Shown here piece by piece: positions 1 to 7,003 of a stretch of DNA of 22,605 bases (position 1 is the first letter of the stretch; each line of letters opens with the position of its first letter). Source of the stretch: an uncultured Clostridia bacterium (GTDB lineage: Bacteria; Bacillota; Clostridia; Christensenellales; Pumilibacteraceae); assembly GCA_934229275.1 (NCBI GenBank), contig CAKQDN010000029.1, positions 1 to 22,605 of the forward strand, in the 5' to 3' direction. The notes under the pieces were generated by a model. That model saw nothing but the letters and a program-made list of their open reading frames with translations, did no database searches and was not told the origin of the DNA. The position numbers and the translations under genes were made by a program.

Positions 1-828
1 GTCGAATAACTCGCATATAGACGAGTAAGAACTTCTTCTGCCCATTCTTTTCAGAACGGTGTCGTCCACGTGTTGGAGCGGAATATCGAGATAGTGCAAA
101 ACTTTTTTGCTCGATGCGATGTAATCGATAAGTTCGTCGGTCACGAGTTCGGGATAGCAGTACATAAGACGTATATACTCGATGTCCGTTTTTTCAAGAG
201 ACGCAAGCAATTTCACGAGCGACGGCTGACCGTATAAGTCTTTACCGTAATTCGTAACGTCCTGCGCAACGAGAATAATTTCCTTTACTCCGCGCGAAGC
301 AAGATCGGTCAGTTCTTCGGTAAGACTTTCAATCGTGCGCGACTTATATTTACCTCTTATAGACGGTATCGTACAGAACGTGCAATGATTGTTGCAGCCG
401 TCCGAAATCTTCAAAAACGCATAATGCGCAGGCGTCGAAAGCACGCGTTTACATTCCGAAACGGGACAAATCGCGCTCTCGTCGCCTGTAATTGCGGCAT
501 AAATCTTTTCGTACTCGTTAACGCCTAAAAACACGTCGACTTCCGGAAGAGCCGGAACGAGTTCACTGCGATATTTTTCCGAAAGGCAGCCGGTTACTAT
601 CAGTTTTTTGCATCTGCCTTTTTTATACTCTGCCATTTCGAGAATAGTGTCGATCGCCTCTTTTCTCGCGCTCTCTATAAAAGCGCAAGTGTTTACGATT
701 ATCGCATCAGCCTCGGCATAGTCGTTGACGACTACGAGATCCTTTCCGCACAGATAATAAAGCATATTTTCGGCGTCTACACGGTTTTTATCGCAACCGA
801 GAGATATTAGCGCCACGTTTTTAATCAT
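1..828 (-). CDS. rimO: Ribosomal protein S12 methylthiotransferase RimO, C-terminus cut off by window edge
   Basis: Radical SAM enzyme that adds a methylthio group to the conserved aspartate of ribosomal protein S12. The window holds the first 276 codons. The N-terminal UPF0004 domain carries its three auxiliary-cluster cysteines at C12 (SLGCDKNRVDAE), C48 (NTCAF) and C81 (VTGC). The radical SAM motif CNNHCTFC gives C145, C149 and C152. SLGCDKN and the LPEVD.FLG stretch near residue 100 favour RimO over its relative MiaB. The TRAM domain and the rest of the barrel lie beyond the left edge. The ATG at 826-828 overlaps the end of ftsK in the sequence ATGATTAA, an 8-base overlap that suggests translational coupling. 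In many Clostridia rimO follows ftsK and precedes pgsA, cinA and recA (general knowledge, not visible here). Confidence 0.93.
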   Translation of the reverse strand, partial: MIKNVALISLGCDKNRVDAENMLYYLCGKDLVVVNDYAEADAIIVNTCAFIESARKEAIDTILEMAEYKKGRCKKLIVTGCLSEKYRSELVPALPEVDVFLGVNEYEKIYAAITGDESAICPVSECKRVLSTPAHYAFLKISDGCNNHCTFCTIPSIRGKYKSRTIESLTEELTDLASRGVKEIILVAQDVTNYGKDLYGQPSLVKLLASLEKTDIEYIRLMYCYPELVTDELIDYIASSKKVLHYLDIPLQHVDDTVLKRMGRRSSYSSICELFD

Positions 829-3800
829 CGTCAAATTTTTCACCGAAAAACTCCTCGAACTTTTCTTTTGTCAGGTAAACTTCACGCGCTTTCGAGCCGT
901 TATACGGTCCGATAAATCCGAATTTTTCCATCTGGTCGATAATCTTAACGGCACGCTGATAGCCCAATCCGAATCGACGCTGTATGGTGGAGCCGGACGC
1001 TTTTCCGGACTGCACGACCATTCTTGCTATATTGGGCAGATCTTTGTCGTATCCCATTTCTTCGATGTCGTCCGAATCGATAATCTCGCCATCCGCTTCG
1101 TTTGCAGGCTGTTCGACAAGCGCCTTTTCGAACTCCTCATCATACTCGCAAACGTTAGTGGCTTTAATCTCTTCTACTATATTATTGACCTCGTCGTTGT
1201 CGATAAACGCACCTTGAATACGAATACCGGTCGGAGCGTCCTGCGGAGCAAACAACATGTCGCCTTTCCCGAGCAGCGATTCCGCGCCGTCGTTATCGAG
1301 AATTATACGCGAATTCAGTCTGTTGGACACGGCAAACGCGATTCTGCACGGCAAATTCGCCTTTATGGTACCGGTTATAACGTCAGACGACGGACGCTGC
1401 GTTGCAAGAATAAGATGAATCCCGGCTGCACGCGCTTTTCCCGCAATACTCGAAATAAGGTTTTCGAGTTCGCGCTTTTTGTCGGTATTGGACGAAATCA
1501 TAAGGTCGGCAAACTCGTCAACAATTACGACGATGTACGGCATTTTGTCGATCACGCGGTTTTTGACGTCGTCGAGATTGTTGTATTCGGATATGTTTCT
1601 GACCTTATACGCCTGCAACTGTTTGTATCTGCGCTCCATTTCCTCGCGCGCCCATTTGAACGCGTTGAGTGCCTGCACCGGCTCGGTTATCGCGTCGGGG
1701 ATCATCATATGCGGAAGTCCGCTGTATGCGGTGAATTCCACTCGTTTCGGGTCGATAAGAATAAGCCGAACGTCTTCGGGCGACGATTTATACAAAAGGC
1801 TTACGATAAGCGAATTGAGGCATGCGCTCTTTCCGCTACCGGTCGTTCCCGCCATAAGCAAATGCGGCATTTTGTCTATTCTCGTCACCATGACTTTGCC
1901 CTGAATGTCTTTTCCGAGCGCAATCGTAAGCGGCGATGACGACGACTTGAATTCGGGCGAATCGATAATGTCTTTAAGCGCAACGAGCGCGTTTTGCTCG
2001 TTCGGAACGTCGATACCGACCGCTTTCTTACCGGGAATAGGCGACTGAATAAGAATACTTCTGTCGCAAGCCAGGCTGTACATAATGTCGGACTCGCAAG
2101 CCGCGATTTTCTTAACCGACACGCCTACCGGCATATCCAGTTCGTAACGAGTTACCGTCGGTCCGACAATAATGTTTTTCACGGTCGCGTTGATACCGAA
2201 CGTGCTTAAAGTGCTTTCGAGCAGGCTCTTTTTCTCTTCGTAAACTTCGGGGTTAATTTTGGGAATAGTCGACTCGGTGGTAAGCAAATCGATGTCGGGA
2301 GCCGTGTATTTATACGGCTTTTTCGGTTTTTTCGGTTCTTCTTTATGCTCGGAAGCAGTCGCCGCGATTTCTTTTTTATCGGTTTTATCCGCAATCGTAG
2401 CGGAATTTGCGGATGTCGTTTTAATCGGCTGAGCCGCGACGACAGGTTTGTTCTCTTCGTGTTTTACGGAATCGTAGAAATTACGCTTCGTGTTTTCGGA
2501 AGAGTCCTCTACTTCGTCCACAAAATTGAACGACGTAGAGTTTTTCTCGAAATTTGCACTGAGTTTATCACTGTCCTGCTTGCTGACGTCGAAGAACTTT
2601 GGTCTGCCGTATATCTCCATATACTCCTCGGCGGTGAGATCGTCCTCGTTCACTTCGGGATAATCTTCATCGTCGCCGACAGAATAATCACAGTTGTCGT
2701 TTTCCTCGGTTTTCGCAGCGAAATTATGTTCGTTCTCTATCGGAGAGGTTTCGTCTTCGCTCTCTTCGGGCAACGCCGGAATACTGTCGGAATCATTATG
2801 AGCAAATTGCTCGGCGCTGTCGGTGCGACCGTTTTCGGGGATGTGCGAAACTGCGTCGCTTTTCTCTGCAGAAAGTGATTTTTCGGGCAAATCGCGACGT
2901 TTTTCGTCTAACGAATCGTCGTTTACCGTGTTAACCGAAGTCTGAATATCGACAGCGGCTTGCGCTTTTTCGGCTTCTTCGACCTCTTCTTCCGAACGCA
3001 TAATCGGAGCGCGCTTTTTTATCTGCTCCTGTTTTTGTTCGTCGGATTTTTTAAGTTCTTCGTCAAACCGGCTGCCTATAATTATAGGTGCAGGATTGCT
3101 CTTTTGGGGTTGCTCGTCTATTACCGGTGGTTCGGAAACATACGGTTCGTCCGCAGTCACGGAAGAGCCGTCTATAATCGGAGCGCGTTTGCGTTCTTCT
3201 TTTACGGGCGTTACGGGCTGAACGGGTGCCGCAGGTTCCGCAACTTCGGGTTCGACCTCCGACGCATTGATTATCGGAGCGCGCGTTTTGGTTTCGGGTA
3301 CCGGCTCGGGCTCGGCAGGCTGTACGGGCTCGGGGAAGTCGAAATAACTTTCCGGTTTCGATTGCACGATTTTTATATCGGGTTTAGACGGATATTTTGC
3401 TCTTTCGGGCGCGTAACTGTCGTACATAGCCTTGTACGAATCTTGTTTGATGTCGTCCATAGAAAAATGAATCGAATTGCCTTCGACCTGCGTTTTCTGC
3501 GGACCGCGATCGTAATAATCGCCCTGATAACCGGACGATGCGCCGTAGTCGTTTCTGCCGTAATCGCGTCTTCCGTAATCATAACCGTTGCCGTTATTGC
3601 GCGAAACGGGTCCTACATCGCCGTTATCGAAACCGCGAATAATTTCGCCGTTGACCATTTTGCTTCTGACGTCTTTCGGCGGAACGGTAGGAATATATTC
3701 TTCCCACGCTTTTGAAGAATAACCGGTATTTCTGTCGTAATCCGTGGGCTGATAGTCGTTTTGAGCACCCAGTATACCCCAAGCATCGCGACTGCGCTCT

Positions 3801-4633
3801 CTTATCTGATTGTAACGCTCGTCAACCATTTTATTCATGCGCTCGATTTCGGGACTGACTTCCCTTGCGGGCTCGCGAGCGTAACTGTTTCCAGTCATGC
3901 CGTCGTATCCGTTGTCGTAACCGTAATTATTCCGATTGCGATTGGCATTGTAAGTATCGTCGGGCAAATCGTCCATCGAACGCGGTGCAGAATTATCGTT
4001 ATCGCGCGGAATTATGGACTGAATGAACAAATCCTGTCCGTTTCCTATAAATTTCGTGCCGCCTTTGATTCGTTCGGAAGCGACGGACGGAACTTTTCTC
4101 TTCTTCACGCGAGAAGTGCCGGTTTTACCGAACACACCTGCGACGAACGCAAGCAGTGCCAGAATTATGCATGCAAGCAGAATGTACGCGCCGACAGGAG
4201 TCAGTACCGATGCGAGAGCATAGGCAAACATACCCAAAAACACTCCGCCCATGGTTTTTCCGTGATATACAAGGTCGTTATACGCCCCGAAACCGCCCGA
4301 AATCCAACCGGACGTAGTCGCGAGATGTACGATTATCGCCGCACATGTAAATGCAGCGATGAGAGAAATCGCTTTGCCTATACTTATTCCCGGTTTCTTG
4401 TTTTGCAGCAGAAAAATACCGCGGATTATGCAATAGAGAAACACGGGATATGAAAAATATCCCAAAAAACCGATCGATATATCCTTAACGACCTTTCCTA
4501 TATCACCTAATATAAGTCCGCCCGTAACGGCGCACAACAACAGAAACGAAAATACTATAATAAGCACTATGCCTAGCGTATCGCTTCCGCCCGATTTATT
4601 TTTACCGTTTTGAGAATAATTCTTTGGCAGCAA
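821..4633 (-). CDS. ftsK: DNA translocase FtsK/SpoIIIE with a very long disordered linker
   Basis: Membrane-anchored, ATP-driven DNA pump that moves chromosome ends through the closing septum; in spore formers this family is SpoIIIE. The 1270 residues are well above the roughly 750-900 usual in Firmicutes. Residues 1-170 hold about four membrane segments. Residues 175-780 form a low-complexity linker, first rich in Tyr/Asn/Gly/Arg, then Pro/Glu-rich with four APII motifs, then acidic. The motor follows, with Walker A GTTGSGKS at 929-936 and Walker B VIVDEFADLM at 1036-1045. A winged-helix gamma domain, which reads KOPS/SRS-type DNA signals, occupies about 1195-1260 (GSTIQRRF.LGYQRA). The start is TTG at 4631-4633, preceded by AGAGG with a 9-base spacer; no ATG fits better. 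A dedicated promoter lies at 4721-4749. The choice between vegetative FtsK and sporulation SpoIIIE cannot be made from sequence alone. Confidence 0.95.
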   Translation of the reverse strand: MLPKNYSQNGKNKSGGSDTLGIVLIIVFSFLLLCAVTGGLILGDIGKVVKDISIGFLGYFSYPVFLYCIIRGIFLLQNKKPGISIGKAISLIAAFTCAAIIVHLATTSGWISGGFGAYNDLVYHGKTMGGVFLGMFAYALASVLTPVGAYILLACIILALLAFVAGVFGKTGTSRVKKRKVPSVASERIKGGTKFIGNGQDLFIQSIIPRDNDNSAPRSMDDLPDDTYNANRNRNNYGYDNGYDGMTGNSYAREPAREVSPEIERMNKMVDERYNQIRERSRDAWGILGAQNDYQPTDYDRNTGYSSKAWEEYIPTVPPKDVRSKMVNGEIIRGFDNGDVGPVSRNNGNGYDYGRRDYGRNDYGASSGYQGDYYDRGPQKTQVEGNSIHFSMDDIKQDSYKAMYDSYAPERAKYPSKPDIKIVQSKPESYFDFPEPVQPAEPEPVPETKTRAPIINASEVEPEVAEPAAPVQPVTPVKEERKRAPIIDGSSVTADEPYVSEPPVIDEQPQKSNPAPIIIGSRFDEELKKSDEQKQEQIKKRAPIMRSEEEVEEAEKAQAAVDIQTSVNTVNDDSLDEKRRDLPEKSLSAEKSDAVSHIPENGRTDSAEQFAHNDSDSIPALPEESEDETSPIENEHNFAAKTEENDNCDYSVGDDEDYPEVNEDDLTAEEYMEIYGRPKFFDVSKQDSDKLSANFEKNSTSFNFVDEVEDSSENTKRNFYDSVKHEENKPVVAAQPIKTTSANSATIADKTDKKEIAATASEHKEEPKKPKKPYKYTAPDIDLLTTESTIPKINPEVYEEKKSLLESTLSTFGINATVKNIIVGPTVTRYELDMPVGVSVKKIAACESDIMYSLACDRSILIQSPIPGKKAVGIDVPNEQNALVALKDIIDSPEFKSSSSPLTIALGKDIQGKVMVTRIDKMPHLLMAGTTGSGKSACLNSLIVSLLYKSSPEDVRLILIDPKRVEFTAYSGLPHMMIPDAITEPVQALNAFKWAREEMERRYKQLQAYKVRNISEYNNLDDVKNRVIDKMPYIVVIVDEFADLMISSNTDKKRELENLISSIAGKARAAGIHLILATQRPSSDVITGTIKANLPCRIAFAVSNRLNSRIILDNDGAESLLGKGDMLFAPQDAPTGIRIQGAFIDNDEVNNIVEEIKATNVCEYDEEFEKALVEQPANEADGEIIDSDDIEEMGYDKDLPNIARMVVQSGKASGSTIQRRFGLGYQRAVKIIDQMEKFGFIGPYNGSKAREVYLTKEKFEEFFGEKFDDD

Positions 4634-4699
4634 AATATCTTACCTCTTTGTCGTACTGATTGAAAATCTATCAAATAACGCACGCATAAATTTGCGCGC

Positions 4700-4717
4700 C
4701 GAGTAAAATCCTACTCG
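4700..4717 (-). other. Small hairpin at the 5' end of the ftsK leader
   Basis: On the minus strand CGAGTA pairs with TACTCG around a 6-base loop, close to the predicted transcription start. Just downstream, GCGCGC (4694-4699) can pair with GCGTGC (4680-4685) around an 8-base loop, with one G-U pair. The roughly 80-base ftsK leader may therefore be structured. No known riboswitch was recognised. Confidence 0.35.
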
Positions 4718-4720
4718 TAC

Positions 4721-4749
4721 ATTATATCACAAATCTTCTTTTCTTTCAA
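4721..4749 (-). promoter_or_regulatory. Sigma-A type promoter for ftsK (and rimO)
   Basis: On the minus strand TTGAAA (4744-4749) and TATAAT (4721-4726) are separated by exactly 17 bases. They lie about 90 bases upstream of the ftsK TTG start and downstream of the mlpA terminator, so ftsK-rimO probably forms its own transcription unit. Confidence 0.75.
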
Positions 4750-4824
4750 TACTTTTCCGCTAATAATTTGATTTTTTCCGTGTGAAATTTTTTATAGCGG
4801 ATAATCGGCGCTTTCGGACAAACG

Positions 4825-4861
4825 AAAAGACGGATAAGCAAAGCGGCGCTTTCCGTCTTTT
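4825..4861 (-). terminator. Rho-independent terminator after the M16 peptidase gene
   Basis: A perfect 9-bp stem, AAAAGACGG with CCGTCTTTT, encloses a smaller AAAGC/GCTTT hairpin. On the minus strand the stem ends in TCTTTTC. It starts 14 bases past the peptidase stop codon. The stem is T-rich on both sides, so it could work in both directions. Confidence 0.75.
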
Positions 4862-4874
4862 TAAGTTATTCGGT

Positions 4875-6134
4875 TTATTTTTTTACAATCGACAGAATCT
4901 CGTAGTCGATTTTTTTCCCGACATATGCCGCGGAAATATTTTCTTTTCCGAAATATTTTCTCACGAAATCTTCGACTTGTTCACGCGTTACAGCCTCGGT
5001 CATCTCTATTTTTCGATTAACGTCGTACATTCGTCCGGAACAAATAAGACCCTTGCCGAATGCCATCATCTGCGACTGCACGTTTTCTTCCGAGAATGCG
5101 AGCGACGAAAGCAATTGAACTTTTGCCCTCGATAATTCTTCGTCGGTTATTCCTCCGTCCGCAAGTTTTTCGATTTCTTCCGCCGTCGCTTCGAGTGCTT
5201 TCAGCGTATTGTCGGGATTGTTGTTAAGACAAATCGTAAAACATCCGGTGTCCGAATATGCCATAGGCAGAGTATATATGCTGTATGCAAGTCCTCTGCG
5301 TTCTCTTACGGACTGGAACAGACGCGAACTCATTCCGCCTCCGAATAGACAGGACAAAACGGATTGAACTATTATTCCTTCCTGATCGGCAAGCGAAATC
5401 GTGGGATATGCAAGCACGATATTTGTCTGCTCGGTATCTTTGACGCGTTTGATTTCCGAATTTTTGCGGAAAAGATTTTTCGTTTCGACCTCGGTCTTTT
5501 TTTCGGAGAGAAAGTTCCCGAGCGCATATTTTTTGACGAGCGCATCCGCTTGCTTTGCGTCGATATTTCCGGCAAACACGATAACCGTGTTATCGGACGA
5601 GTAACGCTGTTGCATATATTTTCCGACGTCGGCGCCTTTGAAACGCAGAACGTTTTCTTTCGGTCCGAGTATGGTTCTTCCCAAAGAATTATCTCCGTAC
5701 ACCGCCGCAAACATCACGTCGCTGCAAATTTCGTCGGGAGCGTCTTCCACCATGTTGATTTCTTCGATTATTACCTTGCGTTCTTTATCTAATTCGTCTT
5801 CAGGAAAAGTCGAATTAAAGAAAATATCGGACAAAAGCCTGAAACAATTCTCGTTGTATTTGTCCATGCACTTGTAATAATAACAAGTCGATTCTTTCGA
5901 GGTAAACGCATTTACCATTGCGCCGTAGTTTTCGAACGCGCTCGCTATTTCGAACGCATTCATGTTTTTCGTTCCCTTGAACATAACGTGCTCGGTAAAA
6001 TGCGAAAGTCCGTTATTTTCGGCATTTTCGTATTTACTGCCCGTTCCCACCCAGATTCCGGTCATTACGGAACGCACGGGTAAAGAAATTACGCACACTT
6101 TGAGTCCGTTGTCGTATTGTAGCAATTCAGCCAT
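4875..6134 (-). CDS. mlpA: M16 family zinc peptidase (mlpA/ymxG-like)
   Basis: Processing-peptidase-type metalloprotease of 419 residues. The inverted zinc motif HFTEH gives H45, E48 and H49. The distal metal ligand falls in EEINMVED (E124 or E125), the expected 74-75 residues downstream. The second half carries the conserved SSRLFQ..RERRGLAYSIYT segment (about 270-290) found in active M16 subunits, so both halves of the fold appear intact. The length matches the single-chain bacterial YmxG/MlpA group. An ATG with GGAGG 5 bases upstream supports the start. It lies 37 bases after ylxY, as in Bacillus, where rpsO-pnpA-ylxY-mlpA are consecutive. Bacillus MlpA has been linked to control of extracellular protease expression; its natural substrate is unknown to me. 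The identification as an active peptidase is firm, while the cellular role is inferred. Confidence 0.88.
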   Translation of the reverse strand: MAELLQYDNGLKVCVISLPVRSVMTGIWVGTGSKYENAENNGLSHFTEHVMFKGTKNMNAFEIASAFENYGAMVNAFTSKESTCYYYKCMDKYNENCFRLLSDIFFNSTFPEDELDKERKVIIEEINMVEDAPDEICSDVMFAAVYGDNSLGRTILGPKENVLRFKGADVGKYMQQRYSSDNTVIVFAGNIDAKQADALVKKYALGNFLSEKKTEVETKNLFRKNSEIKRVKDTEQTNIVLAYPTISLADQEGIIVQSVLSCLFGGGMSSRLFQSVRERRGLAYSIYTLPMAYSDTGCFTICLNNNPDNTLKALEATAEEIEKLADGGITDEELSRAKVQLLSSLAFSEENVQSQMMAFGKGLICSGRMYDVNRKIEMTEAVTREQVEDFVRKYFGKENISAAYVGKKIDYEILSIVKK

Positions 6135-6171
6135 TTTTTCCTCCGAATACGCATAAAACGTAATAATTATA

Positions 6172-6876
6172 TCAATCTACGATCTCCAGAACATCGGAAA
6201 CCGTGGTCAGAATAAGTCCTTTGCTTTTAATCGTCGTAATAATGTCTTCGAGTGCCTCTGCCGTTGCCGCAGTCGGATGCATAAGCACGAGTTCGCCGCC
6301 GGTAATGTTTTTCGTGGCGCGTTTTTTGATTAGATTTACGTCTTTATCTCTCCAATCGATCGTATCGCGCGAGTACATAACAGTAGTATACCCCATTTTT
6401 TGCGCCGTTTCAAGCGTTACCGACGAAAAAGACGCGCTCGGCGGCGAAAAAAGTTTCATTTCAACCCCGAGAATGCTTTTAACGAGATTATGACACGCGG
6501 AAATTTCCTGTGCGTTTTTCTCGGCTCCGAGTTTTTTATGATCTTTATGAAAGTACCCGTGATTGGCTATTTCGTGACCTTTATCGTATATTTCTTTAAG
6601 TTTCTGCTCGTTTTTCGCGACCCAGCAACCTCCAACGAAAAAAGTGGTTTTCACCCCGTTTCTATCGAAAATATCCAGCATTTCGTCAAGATATTTTTCA
6701 CCCCAATAAACATTTACCATAAGACAGACTTTATTTCCGCCCGGAGCCTTGTATACGGGGGCGACGCCGGTCACGACGGACACCGCAGGCGCCGCGAACG
6801 CCGCAACCGAAACCAGTGCTATCACCAGCACTATACACACGTTTGAAACGACTTTTTTGAAGAAATTAATCGACAT
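6172..6876 (-). CDS. ylxY: YlxY-like polysaccharide deacetylase-fold protein, catalytic acids missing
   Basis: A 234-residue protein with a hydrophobic N-terminal segment (about 9-33, ending AAFAAPA) that is a signal peptide or membrane anchor, followed by a NodB-type domain. The usual TFDDG motif reads MVNVYWG (53-59), so the catalytic-base Asp and the metal-binding Asp are both absent. The NHGYFH histidines (H106, H110) remain, the usual RPP motif reads FSPPSASF, and LVLMHPT sits near the C-terminus. This pattern and the position between pnp and an M16 peptidase match Bacillus YlxY, a family associated with spore formers. An active deacetylase is unlikely; a glycan-binding or structural role is an inference. 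The ATG at 6874-6876 was chosen over an upstream ATG at 6931-6933 because only the former has a ribosome binding site (GGAGAG, 6-base spacer) and it places the hydrophobic segment at the N-terminus. Confidence 0.82.
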   Translation of the reverse strand: MSINFFKKVVSNVCIVLVIALVSVAAFAAPAVSVVTGVAPVYKAPGGNKVCLMVNVYWGEKYLDEMLDIFDRNGVKTTFFVGGCWVAKNEQKLKEIYDKGHEIANHGYFHKDHKKLGAEKNAQEISACHNLVKSILGVEMKLFSPPSASFSSVTLETAQKMGYTTVMYSRDTIDWRDKDVNLIKKRATKNITGGELVLMHPTAATAEALEDIITTIKSKGLILTTVSDVLEIVD

Positions 6877-6884
6877 TCCGTACT

Positions 6885-6916
6885 CTCCGAATAGTTTTTT
6901 AATAATATATTCGGAG
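6885..6916 (-). promoter_or_regulatory. Hairpin covering the ylxY ribosome binding site
   Basis: On the minus strand CTCCGAATA and TATTCGGAG form a perfect 9-bp stem around a 14-base A/T-rich loop. The 3' arm includes the GGAG of the ylxY ribosome binding site (GGAGAG, 6883-6888). No T-tract follows, so it does not look like a terminator. It could limit ylxY translation unless melted. Confidence 0.5.
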
Positions 6917-6942
6917 TTGCGGCAAAAAAACATAAAAAGTCA

Positions 6943-6977
6943 AAAACTTGCCCGAAAAATAATCACGGACAAGTTTT
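6943..6977 (-). terminator. Rho-independent terminator after pnp
   Basis: On the minus strand AAAACTTGTCCG pairs with CGGGCAAGTTTT (12 bp, one G-U) around an 11-base loop, and the stem is followed by TTGACTTTTT. It begins 26 bases past the pnp stop, so pnp transcription should largely end here. Confidence 0.85.
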
Positions 6978-7003
6978 GTACTATTTAATATCGGTAAGTC
7001 AAA

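Noticed and set aside
1214..4453. Several plus-strand open frames of 140-250 codons across ftsK
   Set aside because: They are complements of the ftsK coding frame, especially its low-complexity linker, and have no recognisable domains or start signals.
6877..6933. N-terminal extension of ylxY to the ATG at 6931-6933
   Set aside because: There is no ribosome binding site there, it lies next to the pnp terminator, and it would bury the hydrophobic segment behind a non-conserved extension.
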